From Pseudomonas sp. RSB 5.4 (GTDB lineage Bacteria; Pseudomonadota; Gammaproteobacteria; Pseudomonadales; Pseudomonadaceae): 64,000 bases of DNA. Below the pieces are notes generated by a model. That model had not been told where the DNA came from and searched no databases. It saw only the letters and a program-made list of their open reading frames with translations. This document shows, one piece after another, positions 18,771 through 25,621 of the stretch. The translations under genes were made by a program, and so were the position numbers. The stretch spans positions 4,898,501 to 4,962,500 of the forward strand of contig NZ_CP146986.1 in the NCBI RefSeq assembly GCF_037126175.1, read 5' to 3'. The stretch's first letter is position 1; the number at the start of each line of letters is the position of its first letter.

Positions 18771-19613
18771 CGGCAGATCGACCACGTCATTCAGGGCCTG
18801 GCCCGACAGGTTCGGATTGTTCACCGCCAGACGCACTTCGAGGAAATCCTCGAAACCGGGGAAAATCGTCAGGCCGTTCTTTTGCGCGGCCTCACGAGAC
18901 ACCATGCCGACCGCGTCCATCTGCGTGATCAACGACAGCGTCAGGGTCTCGCTGCAGGAATAGACCATGCGCTGACCGTTCTCGTGATTGCCCAGACCAG
19001 CGTCGAGAAAACGCAGGAAGCTGTGGGAATACGGACAATCTTCCGCAGGACGCACCTGAAACTTGTTGCCCAGCAACGTCAGTGGATCGTTTTCCTGCCC
19101 GCAATGGGCACCGACCACCTGCACCTGCACATCCGGCAAAACAATGCTCGGCAGACCCGGACGTTGCGGGCCGATCAGCACCGCGAGGTCAAAGTCCTCA
19201 TTCTTCAGCTTGCTCAGGTTCTCCATCGACTCGGCGTAGCTGAATTCCATCTGGTAATCGGGAAACACCTCGATCAGGCGTCCGATCATTCGCCGGTTGA
19301 AGTCAGACGACAACGTGTTGTTCAACGCAACCTTCAAGGTGCGCTGGCCGGGCACCTTGAGCGCCTCGACCTTTTCTTCCATCTGTCGCGTGGCAATCAG
19401 CACTTTGTCCATGTAGGGCGTCAGCTCCGTGCCTTGCGGCGTCAGCGTCAGCCCTTTGTTGGAACGTCGAAACAAGCGGAAACCGAACTGCTCTTCGACC
19501 TTGTTCAACTGTGCGGCCAAGGCCTGCACAGTCAGGCACGAATGCTCGGCTGCGGCCGACAACGAGCCGGTCTGCACGATGCGCATGAGGTTGCGTAAGG
19601 TTCTGCTATCCAT
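18687..19613 (-). CDS. LysR-family transcriptional regulator
   Basis: 308 residues. It has an N-terminal winged helix-turn-helix (LRNLMRIVQTGSLSAAAEH, FRRSNKGLTLTPQG) and a type-2 periplasmic-binding-like effector domain from about residue 90. Position 26 reads SCLTVQALAAQLNKVEE, where the more common pattern is Q-x-S-A-x-S-x-x-I, so the recognition helix is somewhat unusual. The gene is convergent with the dioxygenase-AzlCD operon and overlaps azlD antisense by 28 codons. Regulation of that operon is likely but not shown. Confidence 0.88.
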   Translation of the reverse strand: MDSRTLRNLMRIVQTGSLSAAAEHSCLTVQALAAQLNKVEEQFGFRLFRRSNKGLTLTPQGTELTPYMDKVLIATRQMEEKVEALKVPGQRTLKVALNNTLSSDFNRRMIGRLIEVFPDYQMEFSYAESMENLSKLKNEDFDLAVLIGPQRPGLPSIVLPDVQVQVVGAHCGQENDPLTLLGNKFQVRPAEDCPYSHSFLRFLDAGLGNHENGQRMVYSCSETLTLSLITQMDAVGMVSREAAQKNGLTIFPGFEDFLEVRLAVNNPNLSGQALNDVVDLPLHERAERNVRSRPNRHTEKEVFAEIRT

Positions 19614-20055
19614 GGGTAATGCCCTCTGAAGTGGGCTGGGTATTGTTGTTTACGAGACTGCCGATCCGGCGTCATATGCTGGCTATATTCCAGCACCTGA
19701 GCATAGTTGTCGCGGGTTTAGTAGCGAATTGATGTCCCCGCCGATGGCTGGAAGCTGACACAGGATCGGGATTTTTGATGACGTGGGGGTGATTGGGGTC
19801 AAGAAAAGTGCCCGGCTCGGACGAGTCGGGCACTTTTTTATGCCCCGGGACTACTGCATTTTTGAGTATTTCCCACACCGAAACGTCACTGTTTTGCACC
19901 GTTGTCGGAAGCCTCCTATAGAAAAGAGCGAACGGGCTGATTTACCGCCAATGCACAAGTGGCTGAAATATCAGGTAGTTATTTTCGGGACTTTTAGTCC
20001 GAGGCCATGGATTTCCAGGCAATGCCGGCATCCGCGAAGCTAGCGAGTCGATGCC
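19614..20055. other. 442-bp gene-free stretch upstream of the toxin-like gene
   Basis: It holds the promoter side of the LysR gene and an intrinsic terminator at 19804-19838. A short open frame across the terminator does not look like protein. Accessory DNA begins about here. Confidence 0.5.
19804..19838 (+). terminator. Intrinsic terminator, 15-bp stem
   Basis: AAAAGTGCCCG plus GCTC, loop GGAC, GAGT plus CGGGCACTTTTTT. The inner four pairs include one G-T. No recognised gene ends just before it on the plus strand, so it may close an unannotated short transcript. Confidence 0.75.
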
Positions 20056-20565
20056 ATGAGTTTGCAGGGGAGCAGGGCGTTACCCGATCAAAAAACCTGG
20101 AAAGATCTGGGCTTACCGGATATTCGCGATATCGACCCCGGCCTCCTGATTTCTGCAGTCAGAGAGCTTCCGGGTGCCTCGAGTCTTAATGCAGCGTGGG
20201 AGCAAGTCGCCAGAGGCTTTGGACTTGTTCACGGTCTTGATGCTGTTCTGATCGAAACGCCATATGGACCGGTTTTGGTGAAGCATGAGCATTTGCTTCA
20301 TACGGTGGAAAAGCGCCCGAATGCCCGTGAGCGATTCACCGAATTTGCGCGAGATACCCTGACGAAACCGTTAGAAATATGGCGGGTCCCCTACGATGAC
20401 GCCTCGTTTCGACTCTCCTTCATCGGCGCCTACAACGCGAGATACCAGATGCTGGTGGTCATCCATGTTGAGCGTGGCAACCTACTCTGGAATTTCATGA
20501 ACTGTGACAAGAAGGGCCTGAACAAGCATCGGCATGGTGAACTGTTGTATCGACGTTACCGGTAG
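20056..20565 (+). CDS. Putative PBECR-type (barnase/EndoU/colicin-like) nuclease domain protein
   Basis: 169 residues without signal peptide or membrane segment. The C-terminal half carries VKHEHLLHTVEKRPNARERF, PLEIWRVPYDD, SFIGAYNARYQMLVV and a final HGELLYRR. This pattern (His-rich core, conserved Arg, final LLYR) is what I recall of PBECR-type phage or polymorphic-toxin nuclease domains. It is normally a C-terminal toxin domain; here it stands alone, short, and with no clear immunity gene. A terminator follows directly. The family call is inference; the open frame itself is convincing. Confidence 0.5.
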   Translation: MSLQGSRALPDQKTWKDLGLPDIRDIDPGLLISAVRELPGASSLNAAWEQVARGFGLVHGLDAVLIETPYGPVLVKHEHLLHTVEKRPNARERFTEFARDTLTKPLEIWRVPYDDASFRLSFIGAYNARYQMLVVIHVERGNLLWNFMNCDKKGLNKHRHGELLYRRYR

Positions 20566-20576
20566 CTCAAACAAGA

Positions 20577-20602
20577 AAGGGCAGCCTTCTCAGGCTGCCC
20601 TT
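20577..20602 (+). terminator. Hairpin after the PBECR-like gene
   Basis: Perfect 10-bp stem AAGGGCAGCC with a TTCTCA loop, 11 bp after the stop. There is only a weak T run. Confidence 0.7.
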
Positions 20603-20873
20603 CACATGAATGTCGCTTGATATTGTGCTCCCTCAAGCAGGGGAGAAGAGGTCTCACCCGAGCGCTGATTTTCAGGTCATCAACGGGGTTCCTAACGCCG
20701 ACTATTGCCACCTGAAGGCAGTCGGTTTCGCGCTCTTGAGCCAGATTCTCTGCCACGGAACATTGAGGTGTCAACCTGAGGTTTTGAGGATTTTATTCGT
20801 ATGCGGATAGGGTTATTGAAAAAATTCATATGTGTACTACGCTGAGCTTGCGGAACAGCGAAGAAGGACGACC

Positions 20874-21284
20874 ATGGCTACCTCATCCCCAGCCCTCACC
20901 CCGCGTGAACAACTCGACGTCCCCGAAGCCGGGCGCGTCGCGCTGAAGTTTTTCTTCAACCTCATGGAGCGCTGGGGTTGCAACGCGGAGCAGCAGCGCA
21001 CGCTGTTGGGCGGCGTTGGCAACACCACGTTCTACAAGTACAAACATTTGCCGCCGAACATTCGCCTGCCGCATGACACGCTGGAGCGCATCTCGTACTT
21101 GATGGGCATTCATAAGGCGTTGAGCATCATCTTCAGCAACAGCCGCGAGCGCGCCTACACTTGGGTCAGCAGCCCGAACACGGCGGCGCCATTCAATGGC
21201 CGAACGGCGCTGGATTACATGCTGGCGGGGAGGGTGGTCGACATCGCTGATGTGCGCCGCTACCTCGACGGGGTGCGCGGTTGA
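20874..21284 (+). CDS. Xre/MbcA/ParS-type antitoxin of a RES toxin
   Basis: 136 residues. The start is the ATG at 20874, with GAAGGA about 7 bp upstream. The protein has an N-terminal helix-turn-helix region and a C-terminal DUF2384 (MbcA/ParS) toxin-binding domain ending MLAGRVVDIADVRRYLDGVRG. It overlaps the next gene, a RES-domain toxin, by 4 bp, so the pair is a type II Xre-RES module. The Xre protein should neutralise the NAD+-degrading toxin and repress the operon. Confidence 0.9.
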   Translation: MATSSPALTPREQLDVPEAGRVALKFFFNLMERWGCNAEQQRTLLGGVGNTTFYKYKHLPPNIRLPHDTLERISYLMGIHKALSIIFSNSRERAYTWVSSPNTAAPFNGRTALDYMLAGRVVDIADVRRYLDGVRG

Positions 21285-21961
21285 AGGCCCCGCCGCTGGC
21301 TGAGCCGCAATGGCCAAAGGCCTACCGGATCGTCAACAGCAGCTTCCCGCCGATTGCGCTGTTCGAAGACGTGCTCGACCCCGAAGACCTGGAAATCGCC
21401 TACGCGCTGGAAGCGCTGACCAACGATCGCCTGATCGAACAGGCCGGCGTCCTCGCCCGCGTACGCCCCGAAGACCGGCTCTCCGGCCCCGGTTCAACCC
21501 CGGTGATGGCGGCGTTTACCCACATCGGCAAAAGCAGCCGCTTCACCGATGGCACCTTCGGCGTCTACTACGCCGCCAGCAGCCAGGCCGCGGCCATCGC
21601 CGAAACCTGCTATCACCAGGAACGTTTTCTTGCGGCCACCAACGAAGCGGACCTTGAGTTGACCATGCGTACTTACGTTAATCGCGTGGTTAAGCCGCTG
21701 CATGATGTTCGTCACGACTTTCCGGATTTGCATCAACCCGATCCAGACGCCTATGGCCCATCCCAGGTGTTTGCCCGACAACTGCGTGAGTCTGAATCGT
21801 GGGGGATGCTCTACAACAGCGTTCGCCTGCCGGGCCACGAATGTGTCGCCGCGTTCCGCCCGCCAGCGGTGTCGATTCCGAAGCAGGGCAAACATCTGCG
21901 TTATGTGTGGAGTGCGAGTCAACGCAGGATTTCGTTTGTGTTTGAGATCAGTCAGGTTTGA
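21281..21961 (+). CDS. RES-domain toxin (NAD+-degrading family)
   Basis: 226 residues. The RES family is named for conserved Arg, Glu and Ser. Here Y-R-I (AYRIVNSSFPP), the FGVYYAASSQAAAIAETCYH block with Glu, and a late Ser (LYNSVRLPGHECVAAFRP) match. Known RES toxins hydrolyse or phosphorolyse NAD+. The start is TTG at 21281, overlapping the antitoxin stop as TTGA. A weak start codon plus coupling keeps toxin below antitoxin. A terminator follows 8 bp later. Confidence 0.9.
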   Translation: MKAPPLAEPQWPKAYRIVNSSFPPIALFEDVLDPEDLEIAYALEALTNDRLIEQAGVLARVRPEDRLSGPGSTPVMAAFTHIGKSSRFTDGTFGVYYAASSQAAAIAETCYHQERFLAATNEADLELTMRTYVNRVVKPLHDVRHDFPDLHQPDPDAYGPSQVFARQLRESESWGMLYNSVRLPGHECVAAFRPPAVSIPKQGKHLRYVWSASQRRISFVFEISQV

Positions 21962-21968
21962 AACGCAA

Positions 21969-21996
21969 AAAGCCCTCGCGATACCGCGAGGGCTTT
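21969..21996. terminator. Terminator between the RES gene and the convergent DUF3077-like gene
   Basis: Perfect 12-bp stem AAAGCCCTCGCG with a 4-nt loop, then a CTTTT tail. It is likely bidirectional. Confidence 0.88.
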
Positions 21997-22012
21997 CTTT
22001 TGGCGGTTTACG

Positions 22013-22288
22013 TCAATGGCTTGCCGTTGGCGCATCCAGCACTTTCACCACGTCGTCGATTAGCGCCTTGCTTAACTCCTGCAGATACTGGGAGGCATAA
22101 GCGTGAAGATCCGGATCGCGCGCGACTGAAGTGTCCGCAGTGAGCAATCGTGAGATGTGAAGCAAGTGGGAGGCGTGGGAAAGGGCGGTTATTACCGGAA
22201 CACCACGATTGGTTCGGAACAGCGCTTGATTGGCCTGGAAGGAAAAGTGCGTAAGGCCTGCTGTTTTCAAATCGAGGTAGTTGGTCAT
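22013..22288 (-). CDS. DUF3077/DUF6124-like small protein
   Basis: 91 residues (MTNYLDLKTAGLTHFSFQ...). The pattern of a short beta start, VPVITALSHASHLLHIS and a final SKALIDDVVKVLDA resembles small DUF3077/DUF6124 proteins that are abundant in Pseudomonas accessory regions. AGGTGAAG lies 6 bp before the ATG. Function unknown. The structured repeat at 22444-22612 lies just behind its start. Confidence 0.65.
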   Translation of the reverse strand: MTNYLDLKTAGLTHFSFQANQALFRTNRGVPVITALSHASHLLHISRLLTADTSVARDPDLHAYASQYLQELSKALIDDVVKVLDAPTASH

Positions 22289-22396
22289 TTCGCTTCACCT
22301 GTATCTAAGGCGTGGAGTGAGTTGACCGATGTGGCAGCGCGGCGGATTACGGATGGATCGATGGCATTCATTTGTAAACTCCCTGTATCAAATGAG

Positions 22397-22434
22397 AGCT
22401 GCCATTTTCGTTCTCAGGCGAAAGGGTGGCAGCT
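22397..22434. other. Long hairpin next to structured repeat copy 1
   Basis: AGCTGCCA and TGGCAGCT pair perfectly, with further pairing of TTTTCG to CGAAA and a loop of about 7 nt. It is absent from copy 2 of the repeat. Confidence 0.6.
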
Positions 22435-22443
22435 ATGCGCAGG

Positions 22444-22612
22444 CTGAGAAACCGGAGATACAGGAATCCGGCAGACCCGAAGGTCTCCCACGCACAGCCG
22501 CCATTACACGTGAATACGGGTGCAAAAAAGCGCCGGCAATCATGGGTTTGGGGCGCTGGTGCGCCTGTATCTTACCCGGGTTCTCAGGCCCGGTCGCTGA
22601 ATTGGCAGCGAC
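22444..22612. repeat. Structured repeat, copy 1
   Basis: Outer arms CTGAGAA...GATACAGG (22444-22464) and CCTGTATC...TTCTCAG (22564-22587) pair over about 100 nt. Inside lies AGCGCC/GGCGCT. Outside, on the 3' side, is a 7-bp hairpin GTCGCTG/CAGCGAC (22593-22612). A diverged second copy lies at 24432-24568 with compensatory changes in the stems. No protein is encoded. It may be a structured RNA or a non-autonomous mobile element. Confidence 0.65.
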
Positions 22613-22686
22613 GGGTTTGACGGTAGCTTGCGGAGGACGGACGCGCAATCGTGGCCAGGTGGTGGCCGTTGCCATCTCTGTGTAGT

Positions 22687-22722
22687 GCAACACTTATGTT
22701 GCGAATGCAGCAAATATGTTGC
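22687..22722. promoter_or_regulatory. Tandem operators of hicAB
   Basis: GCAACA-CTTA-TGTTGC (22687-22702, perfect) and GCAGCA-AATA-TGTTGC (22707-22722, one mismatch) start 20 bp apart, about two helical turns. They end 33 bp before hicA, fitting autoregulation by HicB. Confidence 0.65.
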
Positions 22723-22755
22723 ACATTCGCTTTACCGAAACGGCGAGTGATGCAC

Positions 22756-23370
22756 ATGAAGTACAGCGAGTTTCGGCGATGGTTGAAAGCCCAAGGCGTT
22801 GAGTTTCAAACCGGCAAGGGCAGTCACTTCAAGGTTTCCTTGAATGGCAAATCAACTGTGTTTCCCGACCATGGAGCCAAGGAAATGGGCGAAGGGTTGA
22901 GAAAATCGATAATCAAACAGCTGGGCCTCATGAGAGGAATCGTGATGTTCGAATATGCGTTGGAAGTTCACGAAGAGCCGGACAGTGTCTGGTTGTCCTG
23001 CGCAGAAATTCCTGAGATGCACGCCGTTGGCGACACCCTCGAGCAAGCGTTGGACACCGCCATTGATGCAATCGAGACGGCATTCTCGATATACGTTGAT
23101 GATCGCCGGTTGATTCCGACCGGGCAGGCAGGAGAACAGGCAAGTGACGTTGTATTGCGTCTGCCTGCGCTGACTGCAGCAAAGGTTGCTCTGTGGAATA
23201 CGCTTTTGGAGTCAGGTTTAAGCAAGGCCGAGTTGGCACGTCGTCTCGGCGTACAACGGCCCCAGGTCGATCGCCTGGTAGATTTCCTGCATCACTCCAA
23301 AATCGAGAATGTTGAGCGTGCGTTGCAGCAACTTGGAAGGCGGATTTCGCTTTCGGTTCAAGCTGCATAA
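22756..23370 (+). CDS. hicAB: HicA toxin - HicB antitoxin in-frame fusion
   Basis: 204-residue open frame. Residues 1-58 are a complete HicA mRNA interferase (GKGSHFKV with catalytic H24). Residues about 64-204 are a complete HicB: a partial RNase H-like fold (FEYALEVHEEPDSVW, IPEMHAVGDT) and a C-terminal helix-turn-helix (SKAELARRLGVQRPQVDRLVDF). HicA and HicB are normally separate proteins with the hicA stop just before hicB. Here the junction is LGL-MRGIV-MFEY with no stop. HicB also keeps its own ATG at 22945 with AGAGGA 6 bp upstream, so free HicB may still be made. The start could also be ATG 22750. Type II toxin-antitoxin function is inferred from family. Confidence 0.85.
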   Translation: MKYSEFRRWLKAQGVEFQTGKGSHFKVSLNGKSTVFPDHGAKEMGEGLRKSIIKQLGLMRGIVMFEYALEVHEEPDSVWLSCAEIPEMHAVGDTLEQALDTAIDAIETAFSIYVDDRRLIPTGQAGEQASDVVLRLPALTAAKVALWNTLLESGLSKAELARRLGVQRPQVDRLVDFLHHSKIENVERALQQLGRRISLSVQAA

Positions 23371-23418
23371 GTTCAGCAAGCGAGCGTTGGAGAAAATAGC
23401 TGAAGGCGAAGAAAAGGC

Positions 23419-23601
23419 ATGGCAAATGAGCTAGAGCGATTTCAGATGGACTTGATGGAATCTGTACGTCAGATGATGGCTGGAAAGGCCTCGCGCGTAA
23501 CGCTGCTGCCGCTCTCGGCGGCCACTGAAGAGCAAAGGAAGGCCGGGGTTTCTCAAAGCGTTTTCGCCAACCTAAGCTCCGTAGTGACACGAGCAAAATA
23601 A
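23419..23601 (+). pseudogene. Truncated HigA-type antitoxin
   Basis: 60 codons beginning MANELERFQMDLMESVRQM, clearly paralogous to the intact antitoxin at 29060-29344 (MVNELEQFQQDLLDSVHQM). Similarity runs to GVSQSVFAN and then breaks inside the helix-turn-helix; the last residues (SSVVTRAK) are unrelated. The break abuts the inverted-repeat element at 23621. The DNA-binding domain is incomplete, so it is probably inactive. Confidence 0.7.
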
Positions 23602-23620
23602 GGTGGGGAAAAATAGAGTC

Positions 23621-23650
23621 AGACCACAGTCTCAGCTCAAAAAGTGGTCT
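23621..23650. repeat. Inverted repeat AGACCAC/GTGGTCT
   Basis: The 7-bp perfect arms lie inside a longer imperfect palindrome (about 23598-23661, AATAAGG...CCTTATT). It looks like a short REP/MITE-like remnant and lies where the antitoxin homology ends. Confidence 0.5.
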
Positions 23651-23663
23651 GTCCCTTATTTCC

Positions 23664-23717
23664 TCGCAATCGGTCGAATACTACGAACAAATGCTGAAAC
23701 AACTGGCTGCGGCCTGA
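23664..23717 (+). pseudogene. 3' gene remnant
   Basis: A frame reads SQSVEYYEQMLKQLAAA and a stop, which looks like a natural protein C terminus, but nothing upstream continues it. It may be the tail of a gene deleted when the preceding element arrived. Family not recognised. Confidence 0.3.
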
Positions 23718-23750
23718 TTCAACACTTACTTATCTATTGAGGATTTCATC

Positions 23751-24392
23751 ATGAGCCATTCGAAAAAAACCGTCGTCATCACTGGCGTCTCCCGAGGTCT
23801 GGGCGAAGGCATCAAGGCCTTCCGTGAACTGGGCTACAACATCGTCGCCCCGGCCACCGCTTAACGCCTGACCAGCGAAAGCGTGGCACGCTTCGGCCGC
23901 ATCGACACCTTGGTCAACAACGCCGGCATCTTCGTCGCCAAACCGTTCACCGCCTACACCCCGGAAGACTACGCCGCGGTGCTGTCGGTCAACCTCAACG
24001 GCTTCTTCTACATCACCCAACTGTCCATCGCCGAGATGGAAAAACAGGGCAAGGGCCACGTGGTCAACATCAATACCAGCCTGACCGACCACGCGCTCGA
24101 CGGCGTGCCCTCGGTCCTCGCTTCCCTGACCAAGGGCGGCCTCAACGCGGCCACCAAATCACTGGCCATCGAGTACGCCAAACGCGGAATCCGGGTGAAC
24201 GCGGTATCGCCGGGCATCATCAAGACGCCGATTCATGGCGAGGAAACCCACGCGGCGCTGGGGGAGCTGCACCCGGTTGGGCACGTGGGTGAAATCGACG
24301 ATATTGCGCAGGCTGTGGTGTATCTCGATAACGCGAAGTTTGTGACCGGCGAGATTCTGCATGTGGATGGCGAGCAGAGCGCTGGGTACTGA
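23751..24392 (+). pseudogene. Short-chain dehydrogenase/reductase pseudogene
   Basis: From ATG 23751 the frame reads MSHSKKTVVITGVSRGLGEGIKAF (Rossmann TGxxxGxG) to NIVAPATA and then a TAA stop. The same frame resumes at once (RLTSESVARFGRIDTLVNNAG) and continues to a normal SDR C terminus with NTSLTDHA and GEILHVDGEQSAGY. Two lesions are visible. The segment between the first strand-helix and VARFG is about 30 residues too short, and the stop looks like a GAA-to-TAA change. The usual YxxxK catalytic Tyr is replaced by the LASLTKGG region, so the copy may have been degenerate before the stop. Confidence 0.8.
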
Positions 24393-24431
24393 TTGACGCG
24401 GCAACAAAAAGCCATGACAGCGATGCGAGGG

Positions 24432-24568
24432 CTGATAAATAGGAGATACAGAAATCAGTCGCCACCACATAGAGTTACAATGGAAAAGCGCCGGCAAACG
24501 TGCGTTGGAGCGCTGGTGCGCTTGTATCTTACGATGGTTATCAGGTCGACTGCTGGATTAGCAGAGAC
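24432..24568. repeat. Structured repeat, copy 2
   Basis: Arms CTGATAA...GATACAG (24432-24451) and CTTGTATC...TTATCAG (24521-24544) enclose AGCGCC...GAGCGCT and are followed by a GTC-CTGC/GCAG-GAC hairpin ending at 24568. Relative to copy 1, G-C in the outer stem has become T-A and the distal hairpin has changed on both sides. It marks the left edge of the AT-rich island. Confidence 0.65.
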
Positions 24569-24758
24569 AGGTGAAATTGTACTTTTGGATACTGCGAATT
24601 TTTGTTTGAATAATATTTTATATGGTTGTTTTTATTTTTAGTAGGAATTCTAAATAAATTAACCACTGTTACAGATAGGGTGTGGTTTAGTGTTTTTAGA
24701 TTTTAAATCTAGTGTTAGGTAAACCATGCGCTGAAAGCACATGGTTTAGGCTGTTTAC

Positions 24759-25610
24759 TTATATCCGTGTAGTTCCGATGGTTAAGTATTTGATGAATCG
24801 GTTATAGTGAAATTCATTCATTTCAGCAACTAGTGCTTTGAGGTTATCACTTGCTCTGCTGTTTGATAATAGGCTTTGTTTGTTGCAGTCATAAGTTTTT
24901 GTTAAGCTTGAAAGTTCAAAAATTAGCTCTGCTCGATCGTCTTGATAATCTCTGCTATGGACGCTCTTCGGTGCGGTTTTTTTCAACTCATCAATAAGTA
25001 AGCCGTCTTTGTACGCGCAGTTGTCGACTATTATGTAAGCCCAGTCAGCTACAGGTATTAACTCATTTTTTATTGATGTATTAAACTCTGGTGAAGTACA
25101 ATCTGTCCGCTCAAATCTTTCGTTAAGCACGTTAGAGAATGCAATAAACTTGTCGGTTGCGTCGTTTTTTATCTCAGTGTTGGAAAATATGCGCTTAAAC
25201 TCATCACTTTTCTTGAGACATTCTGTTGCGCGATTAAACGTTTTAGATCCAGCCGAGCGCAAGCTAATTGCCAAATCAAGCATATTGTCCGTTGCTGACG
25301 GATTAAGCACGATTTGTATTGGGCCGTAAGGATTTGGGAAAGATTTTGAAGAAGATCTAGCATAGTTTGTGCCAAAATCAGAAAAATTTCCGAAGACTTT
25401 GTCCCAAAGCTGATGTTCTTTATCAATCTGGTCCGTGTCAAAAAAAGTGAAATTATACCCGCTTTTTGAAAGTTTATTTCTTGATGGTATCCCGCCAAGC
25501 TTTACGTAAGATAGAAAATCTTGGAGTTGACACGCATGGTAGAGCTTTGCTTTTCTTTTGATTAGTTCAGCTTTTACCTCGAGTATTTCTTCTTTTTTTG
25601 AAATTGTCAT
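24759..25610 (-). CDS. Unknown protein of AT-rich island, possible ADP-ribosyltransferase-like fold
   Basis: 283 residues, soluble, AT-rich codons. The early motif LYHACQLQDFLSYVKLGGIPSR resembles the YHxTxxxNLxSIlxxG opening of DarT-like NAD-dependent enzymes. It is followed by TFFDTDQID and SFPNPYGPIQIVLNP. This is a weak motif match, not a family assignment. GGGAAG precedes the ATG at 25610. It lies 11 bp after the 307-residue gene on the same strand, so the two form an operon. Partner and placement beside a dGTPase in a tRNA-linked island suggest defence or toxin-antitoxin, by inference only. Confidence 0.75.
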   Translation of the reverse strand: MTISKKEEILEVKAELIKRKAKLYHACQLQDFLSYVKLGGIPSRNKLSKSGYNFTFFDTDQIDKEHQLWDKVFGNFSDFGTNYARSSSKSFPNPYGPIQIVLNPSATDNMLDLAISLRSAGSKTFNRATECLKKSDEFKRIFSNTEIKNDATDKFIAFSNVLNERFERTDCTSPEFNTSIKNELIPVADWAYIIVDNCAYKDGLLIDELKKTAPKSVHSRDYQDDRAELIFELSSLTKTYDCNKQSLLSNSRASDNLKALVAEMNEFHYNRFIKYLTIGTTRI

Positions 25611-25621
25611 CTGAGTCTTCC

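Noticed and set aside
19672..19899. 75-codon minus-strand frame crossing the terminator at 19804
   Set aside because: Contains both arms of the hairpin and has no ribosome-binding site or recognisable protein pattern.
22426..22685. Possible small genes inside structured repeat copy 1
   Set aside because: Frames do not survive in copy 2, while base pairing does, so the element is not protein-coding.
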